DNA of 64,000 nucleotides from SIG603 sp964370635 (GCA_964370635.1 CAYJJU010000004.1:67303-131302), one strand, 5' to 3'; positions 36,216 through 45,977 are shown, numbered from the stretch's first letter. Numbers and translations: made by a program. The notes: generated by a model not told the origin, from the sequence alone.

Positions 36216-37271
36216 GTGGCAAGTTTTTTTGAACTTATTGATAAGACGGTAAATATGCATGCATCTGATTTGCATATTACCGTAGGGCTTCCCCCAATGG
36301 CAAGGGTAGACGGCACGCTAATTGCGATGTCGGAAGAGAGAATGAAAAGTGAAGAGATTTACGAGTTTTGCAAAGAGGCTTTAAGCGATAAGCAGCTTTC
36401 CACACTTGAGGAAAAGGGAGAGCTCGACTTTGCTTTTTCGGCGCCTTCAATGGGAAGGTTTCGTATAAACGCATTTAAACAAAGAGGCTCGTATGCGATT
36501 GCCGCCCGTGTAGTTAACATGACTATACCCTCGCCCGAAAAATTAGGACTTCCTCCGGCACTTGTCGAAATGTGCGACAAAAAAAGAGGACTTGTTCTTG
36601 TAACGGGCGCAACAGGTAGCGGTAAATCCACAACACTTGCAAGTTTAATAAATGTTATAAACCACAGGCATAACCATCATATTATCACTGTAGAAGACCC
36701 TATAGAGTATCTTCACAGGCATGATAAATCTGTAATAAATCAGCGTGAAATAGGAAGCGACACCCTGAGTTTTTCAAATGCTTTAAGGGGCGCTTTAAGA
36801 CAGGACCCTGATGTAATACTCGTGGGTGAGATGAGAGACCTTGAAACTATTTCAATTGCGGTTACTGCGGCCGAAACAGGTCACCTTGTCTTATCAACGC
36901 TACATACCATAGGCGCTGTAAACACGATAGACAGAATTATAGACGTGTTCGAGCCTGCACAGCAACAGCAAATAAGGACTCAGCTTGCAGACGTTTTGCA
37001 GTGCGTGGTATCGCAACAGCTTATACCGAAAATAGACGGCGGACGTGTTGCGGCGTTTGAAGTAATGCTCACAAACAGTGCAATTAGAAACAATATAAGG
37101 GAAGCAAAAACCTTCCAAATTCAGTCTGCAATCCAGACCAACCAAAAAATCGGAATGAGAACCATGGATGATGCGCTTTATGAACTGTATCAACAAGACT
37201 TAATTTCGGCAGAAAATACCATAGCCTACGCACAAGACAGAGTGGCGATAAGAAAAAGAATGATGTTTTAG
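36216..37271 (+). CDS. pilT: Type IV pilus retraction ATPase PilT
   Basis: GTG 36216 has GAGGG about 9 nt upstream; an in-frame TTG at 36207 abuts that site. The 351-residue product shows HASDLHITVG (PilT N domain), Walker A GATGSGKST (about residue 131), Walker B VILVGEMRDLET and the AAETGHLVLSTLHT His box. Presence of PilT indicates retractile, twitching-capable pili. Confidence 0.95.
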   Translation: MASFFELIDKTVNMHASDLHITVGLPPMARVDGTLIAMSEERMKSEEIYEFCKEALSDKQLSTLEEKGELDFAFSAPSMGRFRINAFKQRGSYAIAARVVNMTIPSPEKLGLPPALVEMCDKKRGLVLVTGATGSGKSTTLASLINVINHRHNHHIITVEDPIEYLHRHDKSVINQREIGSDTLSFSNALRGALRQDPDVILVGEMRDLETISIAVTAAETGHLVLSTLHTIGAVNTIDRIIDVFEPAQQQQIRTQLADVLQCVVSQQLIPKIDGGRVAAFEVMLTNSAIRNNIREAKTFQIQSAIQTNQKIGMRTMDDALYELYQQDLISAENTIAYAQDRVAIRKRMMF

Positions 37272-37286
37272 TAATTAATAATTAAT

Positions 37287-37330
37287 AGTAGGGCAAGGGC
37301 TCTGCTCTTGCCACAAGGTTTCCACAAAGC
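37287..37330 (+). repeat. Dispersed repeat B, partial copy
   Basis: AGTAGGGCAAGGGCTCTGC with its hairpin GGCAAGGGC/GCTCTTGCC, followed by AAGGTTTCCACA, between pilT and pilC. The hairpin is identical to that at 33517. Confidence 0.75.
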
Positions 37331-37374
37331 ATAAATTCTCCATTATAAATTAATAAAAAAGTAGAGGTGAAGAG

Positions 37375-38592
37375 ATGGCGACGTTTAATTATACTGCCAT
37401 GGATAGAAGCGGAAAAGAGATAAAATCCTCGGTGGAGGCGGAGTCAAAGGAAGCGGCAGTCGCCCTTATCAAGGCGGAGGGAAATATTCCGATATCGGTA
37501 AGCGAAATAAGTGCTTTAAATAGGGATATAAACCTGTCTTTTGTACAGCCAAAGCCAAAGGTGAGGGATTTATCCGTCTTTTGCCGTCAATTTGTAAGTA
37601 TAGTAAATGCAGGCGTTCCCATTGCAAGTGCCCTTGAAATGCTATCAGAGCAAACAGAAAATGCAATGCTATCAAAAGCCATAGATGAATGTAAAATAAG
37701 CATACAGTCTGGTACTTCTTTATCAGAAGCCATGGCGGTGCACGATAAAATATTCCCACCGTATTTTGTAACCATGGTGGAAGCAGGCGAGGCCTCGGGT
37801 AGCTTGGAAGTGGCGTTTGAGCGAATGGCAATACAGTTTGAAAAAGACAATAAGGTAAAGGCCATGGCAAGAAAGGCTACGATTTACCCCGTGGCAATAC
37901 TTGTAATTGCGATGGGCGTTATAGCGCTTTTACTTGCATTTGTAATACCGCAGTTTGAAAGCATGCTAACAGACCTTGGCACAGAGCTTCCGGCACTGAC
38001 TCAGATAGTTGTGGCGGCGAGTGACTTTTTACAAGATTACTGGTATATAGTCCTAGGACTGCTTGCACTGTTAATTTTTACAGGCAAGGTATTTGTGGAC
38101 TCAACTGTGGGAAAATATGCTATAGCACGAATGCAACTGAGAATACCACTTGTAAAGTCCTTGGTAACAAAAACTTCTTCTGCAAGACTTTGCAGAACCA
38201 TGTCCACGCTGATGGCGGCAGGTATTCCGATAATCGAGGCGATAGACATAGTATCAAACACCATGTCGAATGTGCTTTTTAGGGATGCCTTAATCTCTGC
38301 TAAAGACGATGTCGCAATGGGCACACCGTTTTCAGAGCCTTTGGAAAGGGCAGGGATTTTCCCACCCATGGTAAAGCATATGATTAAAATAGGCGAAGAA
38401 GTGGGCGATATCGAAGGAATGATGGAAAAGACCGCAGACTATTATGAAGAAGAGACAGAAACAGCGGTACAAGCACTAATAGCAATCATGGAGCCCGTAA
38501 TAATAATGGTTCTAGCCTTAGTAGTCGGTGTCATAGTAATGGCGGTAATGCTACCTATGATGGAAATGATGAACGGACTTGGGAATATGTGA
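37375..38592 (+). CDS. pilC: Type IV pilus inner-membrane platform protein PilC
   Basis: The 405-residue protein holds two T2SSF/GspF domains (about 68-190 and 270-395), with VFCRQFVSIVNAGVPI and the later LCRTMSTLMAAGIPIIEA as the duplicated motif, and three membrane helices. The ATG follows AGAGGTGAAGAG. It anchors the motor to the pilus base. Confidence 0.95.
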   Translation: MATFNYTAMDRSGKEIKSSVEAESKEAAVALIKAEGNIPISVSEISALNRDINLSFVQPKPKVRDLSVFCRQFVSIVNAGVPIASALEMLSEQTENAMLSKAIDECKISIQSGTSLSEAMAVHDKIFPPYFVTMVEAGEASGSLEVAFERMAIQFEKDNKVKAMARKATIYPVAILVIAMGVIALLLAFVIPQFESMLTDLGTELPALTQIVVAASDFLQDYWYIVLGLLALLIFTGKVFVDSTVGKYAIARMQLRIPLVKSLVTKTSSARLCRTMSTLMAAGIPIIEAIDIVSNTMSNVLFRDALISAKDDVAMGTPFSEPLERAGIFPPMVKHMIKIGEEVGDIEGMMEKTADYYEEETETAVQALIAIMEPVIIMVLALVVGVIVMAVMLPMMEMMNGLGNM

Positions 38593-38630
38593 TTGTAATT
38601 AATAATTGATAATTAATAATGAATAATTAA

Positions 38631-38660
38631 GGTGAAATGCTTCGCATTTTTTGATTATAA
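38631..38660 (+). repeat. Dispersed hairpin repeat A, copy 3
   Basis: GGTGAAATGC-TTCGCATTTT-TTGATTATA, preceded by an A/T-rich run of TAATTAATAAT-type words (38596-38630). It lies between pilC and the pilin gene. Confidence 0.8.
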
Positions 38661-38707
38661 ACCTACCATAACTTATTCACTATTAACTATTACTTCTTAC
38701 CTCAAAA

Positions 38708-38752
38708 TGTAGGGGCGACGTTTCGTCGTCCGTAAGGTTTCCGCAGAACCAC
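38708..38752 (+). repeat. Dispersed repeat B, partial copy
   Basis: TGTAGGGGCGACGTTTCGTCG hairpin (GGCGACG-TTT-CGTCGTC) followed by AAGGTTTCCGCAGA. Nearly the same sequence is found at 42514. Confidence 0.75.
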
Positions 38753-38837
38753 CACAAAATTAGATTTAAACCCGATTTTAAGGGACTTGGGTTTATATAT
38801 AAAAATTAAAATTACCTTAAAAGGAGTATGAACTAAA

Positions 38838-39356
38838 ATGCAAAATGTAATGAAAAGATTAAAAGCAAAAAAAGCAAATAAAGGTTTTACAATGGTTGAG
38901 CTAATTATTGTTATAGCTATCATAGCTGTCCTAGCGGCTGTTCTAGCGCCACAATACTTACGCTTCGTAGAGGAATCAAGAGTATCGACAGACATGTCAA
39001 CAGCTACAAGCATAGAAACAGCGGTTAATGTTCTTATAGCCGATGGTACGGTGAAATTGCCAACACCTGGAACAGGAGAAACTACTTCAACAGCTACATT
39101 AACATGGGATACAAAAAATGGAGATTTGGAGTATGCGGTAACAGTTGGTACGGCGGTGACTGCTGCAGCTACGGTAGAAGATGAACTTTACAAACTTTTA
39201 AATGTTAATGCAGTTAATACTGCTACAGATGTACCAAAATTAAAAGCTGGTAGCACAATTGCCACAAACGCTAATGTAGTATGGACAATAACAGTAGATG
39301 GCGATGATATTACAGTTGTACCAAATCCAGATTTTACTACTAAATGGGCTGACTAA
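38838..39356 (+). CDS. pilA: Type IV major pilin candidate
   Basis: The 172-residue prepilin has a short basic leader (MQNVMKRLKAKKANKG) and the PilD cleavage/methylation site G^FTMVELIIVI with Glu+5, followed by the N-terminal hydrophobic helix. The C-terminal part is an acidic/Thr-rich sheet with no cysteine. It directly precedes pilD and is the most pilin-like protein in the locus, so it is the likely major subunit. Confidence 0.9.
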   Translation: MQNVMKRLKAKKANKGFTMVELIIVIAIIAVLAAVLAPQYLRFVEESRVSTDMSTATSIETAVNVLIADGTVKLPTPGTGETTSTATLTWDTKNGDLEYAVTVGTAVTAAATVEDELYKLLNVNAVNTATDVPKLKAGSTIATNANVVWTITVDGDDITVVPNPDFTTKWAD

Positions 39357-39379
39357 TTAAACTTTGAAAGGTTTACACT

Positions 39380-40141
39380 ATGGATTTTATCACACTTTAT
39401 ATGTACATTTTAGTATGGCTTTTGGGAATTTGCATAGGCAGTTTTTTAAATGTTGTAATCTATCGTATGCCTAAGGGAGAAAGTGTGGTAGTTGGACATT
39501 CATATTGTCCAAAATGCAAGAAAAGACTAAAATGGTATGAACTTTTTCCGATATTTTCCTATATATTTTTAAGAGGAAAATGTAAAGACTGTAAAAACCA
39601 AATATCGCTTTGGTATCCCTTAACCGAAGCGATAAACGGTTTTCTGTTTATACTGATTTTTATGAATTTTGGTCTTAGTTATTACACTTTGCTAAGTTGG
39701 CTTTTTGCATCGGCCCTCTTGGCACTTTCTATAATCGATGCAAAAACAAGGGAAATTCCCTTTAACATTAATATATTTATTGGAATTTTAGGAATAATTA
39801 ATTTAGCGCTGGATTTTGCACACTTACAAGATTATTTACTTGGCGCTGTCGTTGTAAGCGGTTTTTTACTGCTTTTACTGCTCATCTCAGGTGGACGTGC
39901 CATAGGTGGCGGAGATGTAAAACTTATGTTTTTTGCAGGTATTTTTTTAGGACTATTGCCCACCGTATTTTCGTTTTTTATCGCATGCATTATAGCGTCG
40001 ATAATACATTTAATAAGGATGAAATTTTTTGGTGCGAAAAGAGATTTAGCACTAGGGCCGTATCTATCTATAGGTTTAATAATAAGCCTTTTGTACGGAC
40101 AAATAATAATAGATTTTTATTTTAGCATGTTGCTTTTATAG
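39380..40141 (+). CDS. pilD: Prepilin leader peptidase/N-methyltransferase PilD
   Basis: The 253-residue A24 aspartic peptidase shows the N-terminal GSFLNVVIYRMPKGES, paired CPKC...CKDC zinc site, and both catalytic Asp regions: SIIDAKTREIP (near 39733) and GGGDVKLM (near 39909). It would process the five prepilin-like proteins of this locus. Confidence 0.96.
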   Translation: MDFITLYMYILVWLLGICIGSFLNVVIYRMPKGESVVVGHSYCPKCKKRLKWYELFPIFSYIFLRGKCKDCKNQISLWYPLTEAINGFLFILIFMNFGLSYYTLLSWLFASALLALSIIDAKTREIPFNINIFIGILGIINLALDFAHLQDYLLGAVVVSGFLLLLLLISGGRAIGGGDVKLMFFAGIFLGLLPTVFSFFIACIIASIIHLIRMKFFGAKRDLALGPYLSIGLIISLLYGQIIIDFYFSMLLL

Positions 40142-40182
40142 TTATTAGTTAATGATTATTAATCAAAAAAGGGGTTTAAAAA

Positions 40183-41784
40183 ATGGCTCAAATATTACTA
40201 AGTATTGAAATTGGGGAAAGATTTGTCAGCGTTTGTGTGTCGTCAGGCAGTGCAAAAAGCTTTAAGATTACTAAAAGCTTTAGGTTTGAACATGTAGGCG
40301 ATGTGCTCTCAGACGGACAGATTACTAATCCTACCTACCTTGCCGACCAAATAAAGGAGGCAATGTCGCAAAACGGCATAGGTGATATTAGAAAAGTTAA
40401 TTTCGTTTTTAATTCATCAAAGGTTGTAAGTAGGGAAGTCAATCTGCCTAGTATGAAAGAAAATAAAATTGCAGACGTAATTTCGCTTAATGCTTCCGAG
40501 TATTTCCCGATAGACATAACAAATTTTAACATTACTCATACTGTTTTAAAGCCCTCAGAGGCTGGCTCTACAATGCGAGTAATGCTTACTGCTGTGCCCA
40601 AAACAATAGTAAAGAGTATTTTTGAACTGGCCGAGGCGCTTAAGGTGTCTGTAAATGCGATAGACTATGCGCCAAACGCTCAGTATCAACTCCTTAAATC
40701 AATAAAAAGTGAAGAAATTGTCATGTATCTTAACATGAACATTAAAAACTCAACAGCAAGCTTCATTCAAAACGGCACACTGCTTTTACAGCGTAACCTG
40801 CCTTTTGGCGGCGACGAAATTGTGTCGGCTGTGCTAAGAAATGCAGAGCTTGAAGAAGATGAATATGTAAAAATATTAGAGCAAAGCAAAAAAGGCAACT
40901 GGCTAGAACTTGCGCTGACCCCTGAGCAAATACAAAGTGCAATGTTAAGGCTTACTGCAGGAATTAACAGAAGTTTAGAGTTTTTTACATCCAGCCAAAA
41001 GGGCTTAAAAGTAGATAGAATTGTCCTTCTTGGCATATGCGCAGACATATATGGCCTAAAAACGGCAATATCAAGCGCAAGCTCTATAAACTGTGAAGTC
41101 CTAAGCTATGTGCCAAGCCTTGAAAAAAGTGTAGAGAATATAGAGGACTTTATTTCGTATATCTCTCCAATAGGAAGCCTTATAAATCCCCTAAATCTTT
41201 TGCAAGGCGACTTAGTAAAGAAACATAAAATGGTTAGAAGCACAAGAAGCTCAGACTCGCTTGTGACCAGTATATTAATATTTATTTTTGCCGTCGTCGC
41301 AGGTGTTGCGCTGTCTGCCACTTCGTTTTTTGAGTACGCAAGCGAGCAAAGAGACCTTGACAGGCTAAATATGGAGTATCTAGAGCTTAAGTCGAATGAG
41401 CCTACACGAGATGCCTATGTTCAGTACAAACAAATGCATGAAAACATCATGGCGGTAGCCACCCTTAGCGAGGATAATAACCAAAACTTAGTGGCATTTT
41501 TAGAAGAGCTTGAAGACAAAGTACCAAGAAATTTACTTGCACTTTCAGCCTCTTGCACAAATGAAAACATAACGCTTAATGTAACGGTGCAAACTTTTGA
41601 GGAAGTCGCAGTTACTATGGCAAACTTAAGAGAGTTTGAAAGCGTGGAGGTCATAAATGTCTCTGCCGCAACACAGACAACAGACGAAAATACAGGAGTG
41701 ACTCAGGTAGATTTTTCTATCACTTGTGAGTATAAAACTGCAGTAATAGAAGAGTCCACACAAGAAAGCGAAGTTGAGGAATAA
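40183..41784 (+). CDS. pilM: PilM-PilN fusion protein
   Basis: At 533 residues this is about 180 longer than usual PilM. The first 345 or so residues have the PilM actin-like fold (LLSIEIGERFVSVCVSSG, then the EVNLPSMKENKI PilM segment). A membrane helix (about 360-385, SILIFIFAVVAGVALSA) and a PilN-like coiled and alpha/beta domain follow. PilN is otherwise missing from the operon. The fusion would tie the cytoplasmic ring to the membrane alignment complex. Confidence 0.85.
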   Translation: MAQILLSIEIGERFVSVCVSSGSAKSFKITKSFRFEHVGDVLSDGQITNPTYLADQIKEAMSQNGIGDIRKVNFVFNSSKVVSREVNLPSMKENKIADVISLNASEYFPIDITNFNITHTVLKPSEAGSTMRVMLTAVPKTIVKSIFELAEALKVSVNAIDYAPNAQYQLLKSIKSEEIVMYLNMNIKNSTASFIQNGTLLLQRNLPFGGDEIVSAVLRNAELEEDEYVKILEQSKKGNWLELALTPEQIQSAMLRLTAGINRSLEFFTSSQKGLKVDRIVLLGICADIYGLKTAISSASSINCEVLSYVPSLEKSVENIEDFISYISPIGSLINPLNLLQGDLVKKHKMVRSTRSSDSLVTSILIFIFAVVAGVALSATSFFEYASEQRDLDRLNMEYLELKSNEPTRDAYVQYKQMHENIMAVATLSEDNNQNLVAFLEELEDKVPRNLLALSASCTNENITLNVTVQTFEEVAVTMANLREFESVEVINVSAATQTTDENTGVTQVDFSITCEYKTAVIEESTQESEVEE

Positions 41785-41795
41785 GGAGGAAAGTT

Positions 41796-42509
41796 ATGAG
41801 AATTAAAAGACGTGATTTAAAACTTATTATAGTTTTAGCAGGAATTGCAATATTTGCAGTACTCTACTTTTTTGTCAATAATAATTTTATTACAATGACT
41901 CAGGAAGTAAAGACTGATATTTCATTGCTTGCCCCCGAGGTTCAAGCGCTTCGTGATAGCCAAGAGAATTTTGAAACCTATGTTTCTGAAACAGAAAAGT
42001 TTAAACAAGAGATACAAAGCGAGTTAAATTATTATCCGTCAAAAGTGCTACCCGAAGAATTTTTGGTCTGGTCACTTGACTGGCAGGACAGCACGGGTGT
42101 CACTGTAAGCGATGTAAGCTTTTCTCCCGAGACCATAGTTTCACAGTTTGAGTGCTATGCACCGCAAATTATTGACGGGGTAGAGCAGTATAGTGTTGTT
42201 AATGCAAGTGTGGGCATGGTGTCTTTAAATGCCACGGCCGAGATGACATACAACCAACTGAAAAATTCTATAGACTCAATATATAATTACGGCAATCCCA
42301 CAATACTAAACAGTGTTGCGGTGTCTTATGACCCGGGGACCGCAAAATTATCGGGAACTTATTCCATTTCAAAATTTTTCATAGACTATGAGGGCGCACC
42401 ATATAATCCAATTGATATGCCAAATGTAAGTTTAGGAAATGAAGAAATTTTTGGATATAACGAAGTCGAAGCAGCACCCGTTACAGAGGAAGAAGAAGAG
42501 ACAGGCTGA
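41796..42509 (+). CDS. pilO: PilO-like type IV pilus alignment protein
   Basis: The 237-residue protein has a cytoplasmic basic start, one membrane helix (about 8-28), a coiled segment and a C-terminal ferredoxin-like domain, the layout of PilO. Sequence similarity is low, so the call leans on position directly after pilM-N and on topology. The C terminus is Glu-rich. Confidence 0.75.
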   Translation: MRIKRRDLKLIIVLAGIAIFAVLYFFVNNNFITMTQEVKTDISLLAPEVQALRDSQENFETYVSETEKFKQEIQSELNYYPSKVLPEEFLVWSLDWQDSTGVTVSDVSFSPETIVSQFECYAPQIIDGVEQYSVVNASVGMVSLNATAEMTYNQLKNSIDSIYNYGNPTILNSVAVSYDPGTAKLSGTYSISKFFIDYEGAPYNPIDMPNVSLGNEEIFGYNEVEAAPVTEEEEETG

Positions 42510-42513
42510 TGGC

Positions 42514-42556
42514 TGTAGGGGCGACGTTTCGTCGCCCGTTAGGTTTCCACGAAACT
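42514..42556 (+). repeat. Dispersed repeat B, partial copy
   Basis: TGTAGGGGCGACGTTTCGTCG hairpin followed by TTAGGTTTCCACGAAA, inserted between the pilO stop and the ribosome site of the next prepilin gene. Confidence 0.75.
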
Positions 42557-42576
42557 AAAAAAAGGAGGACTTGCTT

Positions 42577-43851
42577 TTGAAAAAACTAATTAAAAATTTA
42601 AAAGAGAATAAAGGTTTTTCACTTGTGGAACTCCTTATAGGTGTAGCGATTTTAGGAATAATCGCTATTCCGCTTATTAACATATTTATAGTGTCTACCA
42701 ACACCTTTGAAAGCAGTAGAAAAATGGGCGAGGCAACACTTGTGGCTCAATCAATTGCAGAGTCTATAGAGGTAGAAAACTTTGCCGATATATTAAATAC
42801 CCCAGAAATTTTAGGCGATGAAGACAGCGTAGGCGACGTAGTAACCACGAACGACAATGAGTATGTAATAGAGCTTGAAAATTTAGTAAATGGCATGTCT
42901 AATTTTGACGCAAGACTTACTTTTACCGCAGGAAATATTGCAGAAAGTACAGCCATAGCCAAGTATGAAAATATCAACAGCGAAGAAATTGCGCAGTTTG
43001 AGTCCATGGACGCACTTTTTGCGCAAAATAAATATATAGACGGCGATTATACTGCATCAAACGATCCCGATAAAATTTCTTTTGAGGAAATTAGTGCAAT
43101 AGCAAATGCAGAATATTTAACCAGTTTTGTTTATGCAGAAAGAGAAATAACAATACAGGTAAACGACATAGACCCCGACCCGGATGTAACGCTTATCTCT
43201 GCAAGGGTGATTTATGAATATGAGTATGCGTTTGCTTACGGAACTACGCCTACTATTCCCTCAAAAATTTATACCCCAGACACAAACCCCTCTGAATGCA
43301 TTAAAACATTTGACATATTGCTCACTCCCTTTAATGTCGAGGAGCAGGGCAGATATCCGTCAATTTTCCTATTATATCACCCGTTTTACGACGGGGACGC
43401 AAGTGCTTTAGACGATGTAATCAGAATTGAGAATAATATAGAAAGCACAGAGCGCCTACCCATAAATTTTTATGTAATAAAGCAAAAAGACCCCACGCTA
43501 AGTGATGCAGACTTAACGACAAAAGAGAATACTTACAGGGCAAGGCTTGACTTGCTACAACCTTATAAGGCGATAGCCCAAACGGTGGAATATGCAAAAA
43601 TTTTCTCAAATGCAGGCGAAAATCTTGCGACAGGTGTAAAGACAGACCCACAATTTAGGTGGTATAACGGCGTTTCAACCTATTATTCCTCCCCTTGGGC
43701 AGGAGCGGTTGCGGGAACAACAGATTTAATTCCCACCTCGGACGAGATTGTAAGCACAGAGCAAATATATAGAATGTTTGATGTAGTAATAGAAATATTA
43801 GACTCAAAAGGCGACACAATACACACACTAAATACCTCAAAACTCAGATAA
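42577..43851 (+). CDS. Large prepilin-like protein (minor pilin)
   Basis: A TTG start at 42577 is preferred (AAAGGAGG 8 nt upstream); the TTG at 42571 is too close. The 424-residue product has leader KKLIKNLKENKG, then FSLVELLIGVAILG with Glu+5. Its large extracellular part is rich in Asp, Tyr and Thr. The size is unusual for a pilin and suits a minor or tip pilin. No other domain was recognised. Confidence 0.8.
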   Translation: MKKLIKNLKENKGFSLVELLIGVAILGIIAIPLINIFIVSTNTFESSRKMGEATLVAQSIAESIEVENFADILNTPEILGDEDSVGDVVTTNDNEYVIELENLVNGMSNFDARLTFTAGNIAESTAIAKYENINSEEIAQFESMDALFAQNKYIDGDYTASNDPDKISFEEISAIANAEYLTSFVYAEREITIQVNDIDPDPDVTLISARVIYEYEYAFAYGTTPTIPSKIYTPDTNPSECIKTFDILLTPFNVEEQGRYPSIFLLYHPFYDGDASALDDVIRIENNIESTERLPINFYVIKQKDPTLSDADLTTKENTYRARLDLLQPYKAIAQTVEYAKIFSNAGENLATGVKTDPQFRWYNGVSTYYSSPWAGAVAGTTDLIPTSDEIVSTEQIYRMFDVVIEILDSKGDTIHTLNTSKLR

Positions 43852-43861
43852 GGAGAAACAA

Positions 43862-45958
43862 ATGAACGGCAGACTTCAAAATGCTATACAGTCATTAAAA
43901 CAGAATAAAGGTTCAAGTATAGTAATGGTTGTCATAACTATGTTGTTTGTAATGGTTTTAGGCTCTATTTTGCTTTTTACCACTTATACAGGCGTGCTTG
44001 TTAAAAGCGCAGAGCGCAGGGGAGAGCAAAATTTTTACGACGCACAAACTGCAATGACCATAGTAAGAACAGGAATACAAGAGGCCGTGAATGCCTCAAT
44101 AGTAAAGTCATACCCCGAGGTGCTTGTAAATTTCTCTGCTCTAAACAGCACAGGTGAAAAAAGCCTAACCGAGATTTTTCACGAAGCCTTTAAAAAAAAT
44201 CTGTTTGCTTACGAGTTTGAAGAACTAGAAACGAAAAATATCTTTATAGCAAACGATACGACTACTTTATATAGCTATAGGGCGATTGAGGACTATTTTA
44301 TATACGCAACGGGAATTGAAGATTTAGAGAGTGAGGGACTGAGTTTTCCTCTATCCTCTCTTGCCACGGCGGGAGAGCTTGAAATTTCTGATGTGGATAA
44401 AACGATAACTCTAAAAGATTTTAAAATAACACACACGCAAGAAAGCACCGGAGTTACCACTTCTGTTCAAACAGATATAGTGGTAAATATGCCGGAGTTT
44501 GAATATAATTACACCCCTTATGTAGTGTCAAGTATACCCGAGTTTGCCTTTGTTGTGGGCGACACACTAAATACTTATGGAACGACCACCATAAACGGAA
44601 GCCTTTATGCAGGCAGTATTAATTTGCAAAATGAAAATCTTTCACTTAATGCTGGAACTATTATTTGTGGCGGCGGTGTCAGTTTGACAAATTCCACACT
44701 TACAGTAGGCGAAAATGTTGACATGTGGTCAAATGAGATAAGCATGGACACTTCAAATTTAAATTTAGACGGAACAAGCTATGTTTACGATGACTTGCTT
44801 TTAGACAAAGAAAACAATGTCGTGGTAAACGGCACTTATATAGGTTATAACGATGACATAGACACAGCAAGTGAAAGCAGTGCTATTTTGGTAAACGGCA
44901 TCAATAACACGCTCAATTTAGAGGGTGTTGACGAGCTTATACTTGCAGGTAGGGGCTTTGTAGGCGGATACGGCGGTTATAATAGCACCGCAAACACAGG
45001 TGCTGGCACGGGTGAATCTTTGGCGGTAAAAAGCAATCAAATTGCATATTTAATTCCCGTGGGTGATTTAGTGGAAGAAAGCGGTGCTAGCTTTACTAAT
45101 CCCCATGTGTTTGATATAAATGACGCTTTACCTACACTGGCTTTAAGCGCTGAAGCCGTTACGAAGTACGAAAAATATAATCTAACCAGTACTTCACTGA
45201 GGCAAGAAGTACACCATTTAGACGGTGATACCTATATTGCATACTATTTCTTCGACTTTCCTACAGTGGAAGATGCGGTAAGTTTTTTTGAAGATTATTA
45301 TAACGATGAAACCAACAATGAAATATTAAACACTTACATGAACACATATTTTGAAGAGCTTGGCGGTGCGCCTGTGGCAACCACTTATGCATCGGGCGTG
45401 CTTTTCAACGAGCCCAGCCTAGATGAGTTTGAGCTGTTAAAGGGTCAGACTATTACAGATTACTCACGCTTTAGTGAAATTTATGACCATTTAACCCAAA
45501 CACTTTCTGCGGACAAGAGTTCAAGTGAGGGAGTGTATGAGTATATAGTAGACGGGAACGCCGTAAGAGACTTTATGGGCGCAAACACTACTATGGAATT
45601 TAGAAATGCGGCAGGCGAAATAGTAGCCTTGCTTGTAAATACGGATTATGTTTTTACAAGCAGTGAAGATATACCGCTTATAGTTGCCCACCCTGATTTT
45701 TCGGGAACAATCACCGTAAACACAGATTTTGATGGACTAATTATAACAGATGGAAGTGTTTTAGTAAGTGGTAGCTTGACGGTAAATTCAAATTCTCAGG
45801 CCGTAAGAGAGGCCTTGCTTGCCACAAATAACGGCACGGCCATAGGAGACTTTTTGAGCTTTGCCTCGGGTGAAGAGCAACATGAAAGCTATGGAACGGG
45901 CGCGTGGAATTTAGACGAGCTTGTGGATTACGATAATTGGAGCAAATCCAATTCATAA
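43862..45958 (+). CDS. PilX-like pilus-associated protein with beta-solenoid-like region
   Basis: The 698-residue protein starts with a PilX-like segment (NKGSSIVMVVITMLFVMV) and a long helix, but lacks the Glu+5 prepilin signature. Residues about 230-330 carry successive short strands with N/G turns (INGSLYAG, LSLNAGTIICGG, LTVGENVD, LNLDGTSYV), suggesting a right-handed beta-solenoid like polymer-forming or autotransporter stalks. It lies between prepilin genes in the operon. Function inferred only. Confidence 0.7.
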   Translation: MNGRLQNAIQSLKQNKGSSIVMVVITMLFVMVLGSILLFTTYTGVLVKSAERRGEQNFYDAQTAMTIVRTGIQEAVNASIVKSYPEVLVNFSALNSTGEKSLTEIFHEAFKKNLFAYEFEELETKNIFIANDTTTLYSYRAIEDYFIYATGIEDLESEGLSFPLSSLATAGELEISDVDKTITLKDFKITHTQESTGVTTSVQTDIVVNMPEFEYNYTPYVVSSIPEFAFVVGDTLNTYGTTTINGSLYAGSINLQNENLSLNAGTIICGGGVSLTNSTLTVGENVDMWSNEISMDTSNLNLDGTSYVYDDLLLDKENNVVVNGTYIGYNDDIDTASESSAILVNGINNTLNLEGVDELILAGRGFVGGYGGYNSTANTGAGTGESLAVKSNQIAYLIPVGDLVEESGASFTNPHVFDINDALPTLALSAEAVTKYEKYNLTSTSLRQEVHHLDGDTYIAYYFFDFPTVEDAVSFFEDYYNDETNNEILNTYMNTYFEELGGAPVATTYASGVLFNEPSLDEFELLKGQTITDYSRFSEIYDHLTQTLSADKSSSEGVYEYIVDGNAVRDFMGANTTMEFRNAAGEIVALLVNTDYVFTSSEDIPLIVAHPDFSGTITVNTDFDGLIITDGSVLVSGSLTVNSNSQAVREALLATNNGTAIGDFLSFASGEEQHESYGTGAWNLDELVDYDNWSKSNS

Positions 45959-45977
45959 AAATAAAGGAGGACGCCAA

